Source of the DNA: Halichondria panicea
Lineage: Eukaryota > Porifera > Demospongiae > Suberitida > Halichondriidae
Direction of reading: 5' to 3'
Assembly: GCF_963675165.1 (NCBI RefSeq)
Contig: NC_087389.1
Coordinates: 6,000,621-6,064,620, forward strand
DNA: 64,000 nt
Shown: piece by piece, positions 55,446 to 64,000 of the stretch
Layout of the letters: every line of letters begins with the position of its first letter
Numbering within the stretch: the first letter of the stretch is position 1
The notes under the pieces: generated by a model
What the model was told of the DNA's origin: nothing
What the model saw: only the letters and a program-made list of their open reading frames with translations
Databases searched by the model: none
Position numbers and translations under genes: made by a program

Positions 55446-55875
55446 ATATGTGACAGGGCCTAGGAAAACAACCCTTATGGAGCAAACTAATGTATTGTAT
55501 TTTATTGCTTAATTAAATATAAAGCAGTGCTTAAGCTTCAAATTGATTACAATATCACTCACTTTGAACCTTCCTACCCTAAAATATTTTCGGGTGAAAG
55601 GGGGACAGTATTGACCTACTGTTTTGAGAAACTAATGTTTCAAGTTCTATCCGCATACAAGAACAGCATGAACAAATTCAATGGCAGCCATTTAACGGCT
55701 ATACAAAAAAAATTTCGGATAAAAAAATTTTTTTTTAAGTTAGAGGAGATATTGAAGTTACTTCTTATGAAAGAAAACCAAAATCCTAAAATAGCTCTAA
55801 ATATTTTACTTTGTAGCGTACTGAACATTATTAGTTTGCTCCATAAGGGTTGTTTTCCTAGGCCCTGTCACATAT
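55446..55875. mobile_element. 430-bp MITE with ~46-bp inverted repeats
   Basis: ATATGTGACAGGGCCTAGGA then AAACAACCCTTATGGAGCAA is mirrored at 55830-55875. The insertion lies 6 bp beyond the splice donor of the CRELD-like exon at 55881-55964. The ORF inside is A/T-run-rich and not considered coding. Confidence 0.88.
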
Positions 55876-55880
55876 AACAC

Positions 55881-56116
55881 CCTGACAGTGATGCTTCCCC
55901 AGGGTGTTGAGACAGTAGGTACCATCAGAACAGATGGAGTCATCTTCTCTACACTCATCAATATCTGGTGGGCCAGAGTGAGTCACACTGTGTACTAGTA
56001 CAAGCCAGTCTCCTCACCTGTACAAGATCCCTCCACCTCCTCATATCACAGGGCACACTCCTTACAGCTGTCAGCCCCCGGACCACCACACTCTGTCAGG
56101 CATGCCCTATCACACA
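55881..56116 (-). pseudogene. CRELD-like furin and EGF exons with an in-frame TGA
   Basis: Exon 56018-56116 codes CDRACLTECGGPGADSCKEC, then AL, TGA and YEEVEGSCT. Exon 55881-55964 codes DIDECREDDSICSDGTYCLN and TLGKHHCQG. The combination of a furin-like Cys repeat followed by a calcium-binding EGF is the CRELD order. The TGA replaces the Gly expected before the aromatic residue (GGA to TGA). Fragment. Confidence 0.7.
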
Positions 56117-57808
56117 CTGCATGGATGCATGTGCGTGGTGTGTGGGTGTGTGTGGGTGTGGGTGTGGGGGTGGGGAGATGGTGAAAGTACATGTCACTGT
56201 GGGTCACATGTAAATTATGACATGCATTTACATTATTATGTTGAAGAGCTTATGGTTGAGTCACGTGACCACTGGCTTAGGGTCCCGCCCACACGACAAG
56301 ATATGGTGTGCGTGAGTGACAGTTTGAAATAAAGTATGCATTGCCGCCATGGCACAGAAAGTTAAGGGTTAGCTAATTTAAGGGGCTCTCCCTACAAGTG
56401 CAGAAAATTACCGTTCGATGAGTTAATGCTTAACTACATTTTCTGGCGAGCACATACAGTCAGTCGAGATAGTCCGACCATAGGGAGAATACACGGATAA
56501 CTGCAAACATGTTATTAGCGGAAATTCTAAGACTTCAACTATGGAAAGTGAACTGTTTATTGAAGTGTGTCTGCTAATTTCATGTGCTTCTATTGAGTTG
56601 GGACTTCCCCTGATTATAATGCCTGATTATAAGAGGTGTCTTTATTTCAAGGGTGGTCAGTGTAGCCACACCCCCTCACCCATAATGGCGTGCTGTATCT
56701 TCCTATTCCTCTCTAGGATGCTCCTCTCCTGGTCCTCCACTGACTTGTGATAGAGCTACTCACCACACAGCCTCATCTGACAACACACCTGAAACAAGGG
56801 ATAACAATTTGTTATAATTATGTTGGAGAACAATAAATACTGTAATAGTGCTGCTCACAAGCATCACTTACAGCTAGACTCTTTAAGCCTGCACTCAGTC
56901 TTCTTGCTTTGAATACTTTTCTCTTTTGTTTCTGATCCACGTGGCACCATCAAAAGTCAGAAGTAAGGAGAGGAGGGGGCGGGGCTGGTGTTTAATTCAT
57001 TTCCCTTTAGCCTAAGAGGGAAACACCAGCCCCGCCCCCTCCCACTAATTAATTGTCTCAAAAGTCAATGACAATGACAATAAGTAGCACCAATATAAAT
57101 GAAAGCACCGCGGGTGCTGATGCCTCGGTGGAGGTGCCAAAGCTACATAACATAAAAAACTACTAATAGCTAGCTTTTATACACACATTGATTATAATTA
57201 TCATGATGAATTTTGCTGCATGCGAATAGTGGGTAATGATCGACCATGATTGTTGTTAAAAACGATCGATGCCAAAAGTTCAAGTCTAAAATTAATGGCA
57301 GCATCAGCAGAGCCTTGCAGCTCTCTGCTCACTGTTGCAGCTACCAATAGCTAGCGTTCTAGTGCAGAGCTAACTACTAAGTAGAGTAGTAACACTCGGT
57401 GAACAAGTTTTGCTACGGACTCTTCTGAAAAGGCTGCAATAGCATTCCAAGTAAGCAAAACTAGGCATAACTCGAGAACGAAGCATTATTTTGCAAATCC
57501 ACGAATTAAAATCCAAGTAAACATGACTAGAAGCCTATAGAAACTCTTACTTGCACTTGATTCATCCTTGAGAAGCTGTAGCGGTCTACACACACACACA
57601 GACACACAAACACACTACCGTATACCTCGCTTGCGCATGCGCACCGAGGCATAATCAGACAAATAATAGCTGTAGATTTTACTATAAATTACAGTGATTG
57701 ATCAAACTACTGATCTATGCAATCCCTATAATTTTTTGACAGTTTTTTGCTACCAACTCTTGCTAGCAACCTTGTTTTTATGCCTCGGTGCGCATGCGCA
57801 AGCGAGGT

Positions 57809-57810
<2 letters not shown>

Positions 57811-57839
<29 letters not shown>
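57811..57839. repeat. (GT)n microsatellite
   Basis: GT run in the right arm of the foldback element, opposite a (CA)n run at 57590-57600 in the left arm. Confidence 0.88.
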
Positions 57840-57842
<3 letters not shown>

Positions 57843-58126
57843 CTGCTACAGCTGCTCAAGGATGAATATCAAGTGCAAGTAAGAGTTTCTATAGCCTATA
57901 GGCTCTTAATCATGTTTATTGGACTTTAATTTGTGGATTTGCAAAATAATGCTTCGTTATGCCTAGTTTGTTACTACTTGGAATGCCATTGCAGCCTTTT
58001 CAGAAGAGCACGTAGCAAACTTGTTTACCGAGTGTTGCTACTCTACTTTAAGTCTTAGTAGTTAGCTCTGCACTAGAAGGCTAGCAGCTGCAAGAGTGAG
58101 AAGAGAGTTGCAAGGCTCTGCTAATG

Positions 58127-58188
58127 TAGCCTCGATCCCAGCCCCTCTCACATCTTTCTCAATTGAGAGCGGCCTGGAATCGAGGCTA
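58127..58188. mobile_element. 62-bp mini-element with 9-bp target duplication
   Basis: TAGCCTCGATCCCAGCC ... GGCCTGGAATCGAGGCTA, flanked by CTGCTAATG (58118-58126 and 58189-58197). The opposite arm of the foldback element (57298-57320) and block B (36630) show the empty site. It shares ends with 38896-41385. Confidence 0.9.
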
Positions 58189-58448
58189 CTGCTAATGCAG
58201 CCATAATTGTAGACTTGAACTTTTGGCATAGATCGTTTTTAACAACAATCATGGTCGATCATTACCCACTCCCTGAGATTTTGTGCAGCAAAATTAAATT
58301 ATTTATCATGTGTATAAAAGCTATTATATAGTAGCTTTATGTTATGTAGCTTTGACATCTCCACCGAGGCATCGATCAGCACCTGCGGTGCTTTCATTTT
58401 TAATAACTTGTATTTGGGCTTTGTTCAACAAAGAAAGGAGTTGTTTGT

Positions 58449-58501
58449 TAGACTCGCAAGCCGTCACTGTTGCAGGCAAACAGTGACGGCTTGCGAGTTT
58501 A
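58449..58501. mobile_element. 53-bp hairpin mini-element with 9-bp target duplication
   Basis: TAGACTCGCAAGCCGTCACT ... AGTGACGGCTTGCGAGTTTA, flanked by GTTGTTTGT (58440-58448 and 58502-58510). Block B shows the empty site GCGTTGTTTGTTTTC at about 36826. The arms pair over about 21 bp. Confidence 0.9.
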
Positions 58502-58885
58502 GTTGTTTGTTTCTATTAAAAGTAAGGGAATTCCCCAAACTGCACGGAGGTGGGGCTCATCCATAATTATGCATTCCGTATTTCTTGTGGCTGAGCACCC
58601 CTTTTAATCCCCTGCACCCACACCATCCTTTCTCCTTTCAACTTAACAACAATTTTAGGTCACTGTCACCAGGCAAAAGCAAAGAACTGATCAGCTCTAA
58701 ATCTATGCAGTCTAAGTCCAGACATTAGCAATGCCAGTGAGTGCATATAATTACAGTACAGGCTACTGCATAGATCTATTATAATTATTACAATTATATA
58801 CAAGCTATAAAGTGGATGTGCATATGAGCATGACCTCCTATAAACTAATAGTCTTCTTAAGCTACAGCTCTCCCTCCCCATGTAG

Positions 58886-59905
58886 GGCAAGCGTCCGATA
58901 GCTCAGAGCAAGGTTGTCTTTATCTCACTCCTAGTGGTGGACATGCTCAACACCATCCTGCAAGAGACCATCACACTCTCCAAGGGTGATCGAGTAGCAA
59001 GTGCCCGAGCTGCCATCATTGTCTTTGTTCTCTGTATCATTATATTATTTGGCCCGTTAACGATTGGCCATTATGTCTATCTCTGCATAGCAAGAAAAAA
59101 TCCAGTCAGTTTTATTACATCTCTCCTTGAAATTATGGGAGTGCTTTTCTTTTTCTATGGCAACAATATCACAAGTATTATCAACAACTGGAGAATTGAG
59201 TTAGGTTGTGACTCTCAATGCGTCCTTGATAATCAAATAGCAGCTGCTTTCTCTTTGGGAATGTCTCTAATCATTTTTCAGATAGTTCCGTCAGTTCTGA
59301 AAAAGCTGTTAAAGTTGCTGAAGAGAAAACAGCAACATGTGAAGAAAACGAGGTCGCCTGATTGGTACACTGCGCTTGATTTGATCACGATGTTTATCAA
59401 GATCAACACCATCTACTCGGCTATTGTTGGGATGACACAATCCACTGATTTCTGCAGCAGCACTGAAGTTGCTGCAAGTTCAGTTTTCCTGTCCGTTTGT
59501 GTTCTACTGGGATTTGCTAGCGAGTTAATCGATTATTTCTATGCTTTGGACACGAATTTAAAGAGCAACAAAGAATACATCGACAAGTCATTCAATCAAT
59601 TGGTAACTATCGGCATGATTCTTATTGTCACTATTTGCCTTCCCTTTTATTTACTGGCCGATAATTTCCAGCCTCTCGATTGTGCGTTCAGTTGTGACAC
59701 TATTGTTGCTAATGCGACCATCAGCACAACCACATGCAACCGGACGGCCAACAGTGGAGTTAGACTAGGGTTTACCCTAACCACGCTTATTATCGTCCTC
59801 ATCTTCTCCAGTGTTTATTTCTATCATGTTCGATTAGCTGAAATAAATCAAAAGAAGCTGAAGAGTAACATTGTTATAATTACTGGGAAAGAAACAGTGG
59901 TGTAG
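58886..59905 (+). CDS. Seven-helix membrane protein, intact copy (block B')
   Basis: Open exon after acceptor CCCATGTAG to stop TAG (339 codons). It begins GKRPIAQSKVVFISLLVVDM, so an upstream exon or the Met at 58943 is the start. Seven strong hydrophobic helices follow (about AAIIVFVLCIIILFGPLTIG, ITSLLEIMGVLFFFYG, AAAFSLGMSLIIFQIV, LDLITMFIKINTIYSAIVG, VFLSVCVLLGFASELI, VTIGMILIVTICLPFYLL, LGFTLTTLIIVLIFSSVYF). Basic loops (KKLLKLLKRKQQHVKK, after helix 3) and Cys- or NxT-bearing loops (CDSQC after helix 2; CAFSC and NRT after helix 6) alternate, predicting an outside N-terminus and inside C-terminus, as in GPCRs. No known family motif is seen. Function unknown. Confidence 0.8.
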   Translation, partial: GKRPIAQSKVVFISLLVVDMLNTILQETITLSKGDRVASARAAIIVFVLCIIILFGPLTIGHYVYLCIARKNPVSFITSLLEIMGVLFFFYGNNITSIINNWRIELGCDSQCVLDNQIAAAFSLGMSLIIFQIVPSVLKKLLKLLKRKQQHVKKTRSPDWYTALDLITMFIKINTIYSAIVGMTQSTDFCSSTEVAASSVFLSVCVLLGFASELIDYFYALDTNLKSNKEYIDKSFNQLVTIGMILIVTICLPFYLLADNFQPLDCAFSCDTIVANATISTTTCNRTANSGVRLGFTLTTLIIVLIFSSVYFYHVRLAEINQKKLKSNIVIITGKETVV

Positions 59906-60605
59906 AATTTTTAAATTTACCATTATAATTATCAAGTTGTATTGTCATAATTATATGCTTTTTCTCAGAATTAACTATAATCAGGAGTAGCTATACATAA
60001 AGCTAATTAAAATTAATGATTCAATAATTATGTATAGGTTTGCAGTGGGAGTGATATAGGTCTGAAGTGGTGTGGTCCATAATTATTGTGCCCATTATAT
60101 AGTCACTCCTAAAAGGGGTGGGGCTGGTCTTGCAGGTACACTGTTATAGGAATGCTATGAACTTTACTTCCAACTTTAAATTATTAGGTATTGTCTCATA
60201 TTCACATTACACTAGGCCCTGATAACATTATTTTTACACATTATTAACCCTATTCTCGAAAAATGTGCCTAATATTAAAAATCCAAAAATGAATGTGACA
60301 AAAATAATAATTATAGACTAAATTAACATAAACACAGCACACATGCAAAGCTAACTGACACATGTACACGACATTATTAATATAATCATGATTCTCATAA
60401 TATTGGTGATAATCCTTCAAGCCATGAAATGTCGTTATGCAAAACTTAATGTAATGATCTTTACCATTGATGCTTTAGACACTATTATGCTAAAAATTAT
60501 TCCGAGCATAATTTATCAGGGCCTACATTACACACTGTGCATATGGCAAATGACACTATCATTAGTAACATACAAATCTTGAGTATAAGCAATAAAAATA
60601 ATGAG

Positions 60606-62558
60606 CTATGCTAATAATAATAATTTTTTTCTGATGTGTTCCGAGCTTTCACCTTTGACCCTAAGCGAGTCCCCGTCTAACTTGCCATGGTGACTATGGG
60701 ATGGACTTTGACCTGGGCTTGATACTGATTTGATCTCTGTCGGGTTGTCATAACGACTATAGTCTGGAAACTCGGTAATAGTTTTAGAGAACTTGACTTT
60801 CGGAGCCGATCTCCTAGCGTCTCTACAGTGTGTGGGCGTGTGTGTGGGTGGGGGGTAATTTATAAAGAACAGAAATAATGCTGCAACTAAAGTGACTGCT
60901 ATAGTGTACACACTGCTATAGTGTACACACACGATTGGTAATACACAGTGACACTAGCAAGAGCAAGTGTATGCAATGGCCGAGTGGTCTCCCAGTAAAG
61001 TGTAGGGATAACTCACTCTGTGTGTCTCTGGCTCCTGGAGGACCTCTCACTCTTGCTATCAGCCTGGGCAGAGAAATCAAACAATGTAGGTGGCTACTAA
61101 ATAAGTGTATGCTGTTTGTTACATTGAAACCTGTCTATACCCTACAACTAGCCTCTATAATACAGCCAGGTTAATGGGCTCCATAGCATGTGTTTGGACT
61201 TGTGTTAGCAGGCCACCCTCTATAATACAGCCAGGTTAATGGGCCCCAAAGTCTCCGGAGAGCATGTGTCCCTCTATAATACAGCCGGGCCCCAAATCTC
61301 TGCCCGGTGCATGGCCACTACCAAACAGGTATGATACAGTATTGCACAAAAGCTACACACATGTACAGTGTCTCTCACCTCATCTGACTTGCTGCAGAGG
61401 TGCTGTATGATAGGAGTGAGGGGGGAGAAGGTTCGGGTCATACCACCACCACGTTGACGAGCCTCTCCATTAGCATTCATATGCTGAGCTACTGACGTCA
61501 TCTGCTTCCTGTGTGTGTGTGGGGGGGTGTGTGGTGGGAGGGTGTGTGTGTGTGTGTGTGATGGGAGGGTGTGTGCGTGTGTGTGGTGGGAGGGTGTGTG
61601 TGTGGGGGGGAGGGTGTGCGTGTGAGTATGTGTGTGTGTGGGGGGGTGGTGCAGTCATAGTGTGTGTATATTATTACATGACATGGTATCGTGCTAAATC
61701 TGTCATCACCCAAATATCTGGTACCATTTGAAAAGTCTTTTTCTAAGCTTTCGGGAAATCATAAAATTGAATCCACGGAATTCAAGTTATGGCGACTGAA
61801 CGAGTTCACTAACCAATTGATTAAACGGGGGACATGTACATGTAGTACATACCTGCACATTAATTTATACTATTCACTCACTCTAACACTTCTTGGGGGG
61901 TGGCTGTTCGATAGTCAATGGTATTATGGTCCTCCCTTTATCTGCTGCTTCATGACCTCTGTCCTTTGACCTTCGCGACCTCTTCTTAGCAGCATGATCC
62001 GGGGGTACGATTGGAGGATCGTTTAGGGGTAGTGGGTGGTTCAGGGGGCGCCTTCCGCACAGGTACTTGACCCCTGCTGGGGGGAGGGGGTTGATAATTA
62101 GCACAAGAATAATAAGAAGCACTAACAAGCTGCTTTGTAGCTACGTACATGTAGCTAGCTGCTGGTAATAATTGTTTTTGGCTGCCACGTGCAGAAATGC
62201 TAGAGTCAAAGTTCACTGAGGCTACTATTTGAGACTGAACTACGAATATTTTACCCCCCGAAAATTACCGGCTATACGGTAGACACTAGCAGTAGCAATT
62301 CTCCCAGTGACACACTCTCATACAGACTTGCACACACACCACCATACACACACACTACACAATCACTAATTAAAGGCCCTCCACTTACATAGCGAGCTGC
62401 TCGGCCATGTGTGTCAGTTCTCCAGAGAGTGCCCAACAAGTCTCGTACATCATGAGATAGAGGACACAGATATTCTGACCCATAACATCGGCCCAATCCA
62501 CCGGCCTCTGGTTCTCCCTGTCCGTGTGGACCATGCTGTAGCCAAAGTCCATGAGCAG
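60606..62558 (-). CDS. Synphilin-like gene copy, block B', internally deleted
   Basis: Retains exon 62389-62558 (GQNICVRYLTMYETCWALSG), the Pro-rich stretch at about 61950-62090 (8 bp shorter than in B, so out of frame relative to it), exon 61379-61508 (TSVAQHMNANGEARQRGGG) and the last exon 60606-60828 (APKVKFSKTITEFPDYSRYD, stop at 60606-60608). The coiled-coil exon present in B (45319-45512) has been removed by a ~700-bp deletion. Possibly a pseudogene. Its terminal exon looks better preserved than that of B. Confidence 0.6.
61147..61300. repeat. Tandem repeat specific to block B'
   Basis: CCTCTATAATACAGCCAGGT and relatives occur three times (about 61151, 61210, 61271); block B has the sequence once (43808). 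Confidence 0.8.
61509..61665. repeat. GT-rich tract, block B'
   Basis: GT repeats with TGGTGGGAGGG variants. It provides the (CA)-type splice acceptor of exon 61379-61508. Confidence 0.9.
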
Positions 62559-62595
<37 letters not shown>

Positions 62596-62775
62596 CTGTG
62601 TGTGTGTGTGTGTGGGTGGTGTGTGTGTGTGTGTGTGTATGTGTGTGTGGGTGTGTGTGGGTGGTGTGTGTGTATGTGTGGGTGTGTGTGTGGGTGGTGT
62701 GTGTGTATGTGTGTGTGGGTGTGTGTGTGTGTGGGTGGGTGTGTGTGTGTGTGTGGGTGGTGTGTGTGTGTGGGG
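62559..62775. repeat. (GT)n tract with GTGGGTGGT variants, block B'
   Basis: About 215 bp of nearly pure GT, expanded relative to 46104-46172. Acceptor side of exon 62389-62558. Confidence 0.92.
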
Positions 62776-63076
62776 AGTGATACAGAAACTAAATAACCAA
62801 AAATATGATATTCAGTTATCGTAGCTACAGTAGCTATGCAATCGAAACTTAAGTTATGGAGCCACTGGAGGTGACTATAAATATACTAGCTTATGTTTTA
62901 TTATCCCTGGGCTTACGTTATTGGTCTCACTTGTTAAGTTGGATTTGGCCGAATATAGTCAGCTACAGAATGCACTTTTATTGTGTGTAACTGCTCTAAC
63001 CAGGCTAAACTTAAGTATGGCAGTCTAAATTAGCGACTAAATGTCAGTGTCAAACGGACAACCAGTAACTGCCTAT

Positions 63077-63290
63077 TAGTCCCTGTATAGCGAGCATGGC
63101 GGGTGTGGTGAATGAGTCATCTGGTATCTGCAGTGCGGAGGAGGGCAGTCCACTCTCCACTAGGAACTGTATGATGGGCAGGCGGCCATGGAGGGCAGTC
63201 TTGTGGGCCAGACTGAAGTGGTGCTCGTTACTAGAATAGTGAAATCCTCGAGCTCTTTGAGAGGACAGGCATCCAGTTTAGCCCTCATAC
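63077..63290 (-). pseudogene. Ankyrin-repeat exon, frameshifted
   Basis: After a TGCAG acceptor the frame reads MRAKLDACPLKELEDF. Near 63245 the frame changes and NEHHFSLAHKTALHGRLPII follows, then FLVESGLP and DDSFTTPAMLAIQ. These are ankyrin-type helices (HKTALHGRLPIIQFL). The expected donor after AIQ reads GGACTA, so it is also mutated. It lies upstream of block B' synphilin-like exons and is probably their former 5' exon. Confidence 0.65.
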
Positions 63291-63374
63291 CTGCAGTGGG
63301 AAAACAAGAGTCTCAATTAAAGTGGATTAATCAATACATGTATAGGTACAGTGTAGGCAGGCTTGTGTACTAAG

Positions 63375-64000
63375 AGGCGCTGTATGATAGGAGTGAGGGG
63401 GGAGAAGGTTCGGGTCATACCACCACCACGTTTACGAGCCTCTCCATTAGCATTCATACGCTGAGCTACTGACGTCATCTGCTTCCTGTGTGTGTGTGTG
63501 TGGGAGGTGTGTGGTGGGAGGGTGTGTGTGTGCAAGTGTGTGTGTGGGGGGGAGGGTGTGTGTGTGCGAGGGTATGCGTGTGAGTGTGTGTGTGGTGGGA
63601 GGGTGTGTGTGTGTGTGTGTGGTGGGAGGGTGTGTGCAAGTGTGTGTGTGTGTAGGGAGGGTGTGTGTGTGCGAGGGTGTGCGTGTGAGTGTGTGTGTGT
63701 GGGTGGTGCAGTCATAGTGTGTGTGTGTGTGATAGTGTGTGTATAGGTACCTAGTTATAATTCAAACGGACATGTTACAGTAGTTTCAGCAGCCATAACT
63801 TTAGTACTGTGACCCCAATTTATGATTTTGTGAAAGCTTAGAAAGAGACCTTTCAAATGATGTATTTCAATCCAATATTTAGATGTGGTCATAATTCAAC
63901 TTTGAACCCTGGGCTATTATTACATGGTATCGTGCTAAATCTGTCATCTCCCAAATATCTGGTACCATTTGAAAGGTCTTTTTCTAAGCTTTCGGAAAAT
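63375..64000 (-). repeat. Start of a third B copy (B'')
   Basis: From GAGGCGCTGTATGATAGGAG onward the sequence matches 43951-44410 and 61395-61790 again. It includes the exon TSVAQRMNANGEARKRGGGM (acceptor side at 63485, donor side lost at the breakpoint) and its GT-rich tract (63486-63735). It runs off the window. Confidence 0.85.

Larger units (their letters stand above)
57101..58396. mobile_element. 1.3-kb foldback element with ~560-bp arms
   Basis: Left end GAAAGCACCGCGGGTGCTGA and TGCCTCGGTGGAGGTG is mirrored at 58355-58396. The arms remain complementary down to CCTCGCTTGCGCATGCGCAC (57628) and its mirror at 57788-57808, followed by (CA)n/(GT)n in both arms. Small insertions (58127-58188) disrupt the right arm. 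Block B retains only part of one arm (36600-36800). Confidence 0.8.
56466..62830. repeat. Segmental duplication block B'
   Basis: Paralogue of 35925-46200. The left limit is GATAGTCCGACCATAGGG versus GATAGTCTGACCATCTGC. The right limit is ACAGTAGCTATG, after which B' goes into unique sequence with an ankyrin exon. Confidence 0.85.

Noticed and set aside
55527-55877. 116-residue ORF, Lys/Phe-rich
   Set aside because: Lies inside a MITE and is dominated by A and T runs, with no paralogue support.
32101-63735. Long ORFs over GT/CA tracts on either strand (Cys-Val or His-Thr repeats)
   Set aside because: They are translations of microsatellites and have no codon structure or conserved neighbours.
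1-64000. tRNA, rRNA, CRISPR arrays or prokaryotic operons
   Set aside because: Nothing with cloverleaf, rRNA cores, spaced direct repeats or Shine-Dalgarno-linked gene runs was seen.

Overview
The window is nuclear DNA of an early-branching animal, most likely a demosponge (inference). It is AT-rich, its genes are split by short GT-AG introns, it is packed with DNA-transposon relics, and it holds animal-type gene families: Roc/COR GTPase with death domains, CRELD, axonemal dynein heavy chain, a synphilin-like ankyrin/coiled-coil protein and non-LTR retrotransposons. No bacterial operons, rRNA, tRNA or CRISPR arrays were seen.

The backbone is two segmental duplications. Block A (about 1-10,745) and block A' (about 23,384-31,960) each carry one copy of a large minus-strand gene. 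Its protein starts with a coiled coil, continues with a Roc-type P-loop GTPase and a COR-like region, then a linker built from a tandem array of small homologous exons, then two death-fold domains (the last parts are visible only in A', 20,171-24,720). Block B (about 35,925-46,200) and block B' (about 56,466-62,830) each carry a plus-strand seven-helix membrane protein gene and a minus-strand synphilin-like gene. A third partial B copy begins at 63,375. The intact membrane gene is in B'; its B copy is broken by two transposons, frameshifts and stops.

The most unusual feature is the 5' half of the GTPase-death-domain gene. Between the first coding exon and the main coiled-coil exon lie two 12-nt exons, one 6-nt exon, one 42-nt exon and seven exons of exactly 3 nt, each a single codon between AG and GT. 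They occur in order in both paralogues. Joined, they give an uninterrupted charged helix whose A' version repeats the motif of the following coiled-coil exon. The whole A' reading frame then stays in phase through ten further exons, broken only by one TAG.

Between the blocks lie a transposon cluster (10,749-19,134: satellite, inverted-repeat element, IS630/Tc1-type transposase with a convergent partner ORF, two LINEs), a graveyard of gene pieces (32-36 kb dynein and CRELD exons; 47-48 kb CRELD 5' exons; 48.4-48.9 kb third death-domain gene remnant; 55.9-56.1 kb CRELD exons), a 44-bp satellite at 51.3 kb, and little recognisable between 53.5 and 55.4 kb. Comparing duplicated copies supplies empty sites, so several insertions can be delimited to the base with their target duplications. 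Eight minus-strand exons have their 3' splice site made of a (CA)n repeat.

All gene models are read by eye from frame, splice dinucleotides and paralogue comparison; no transcript data were available.
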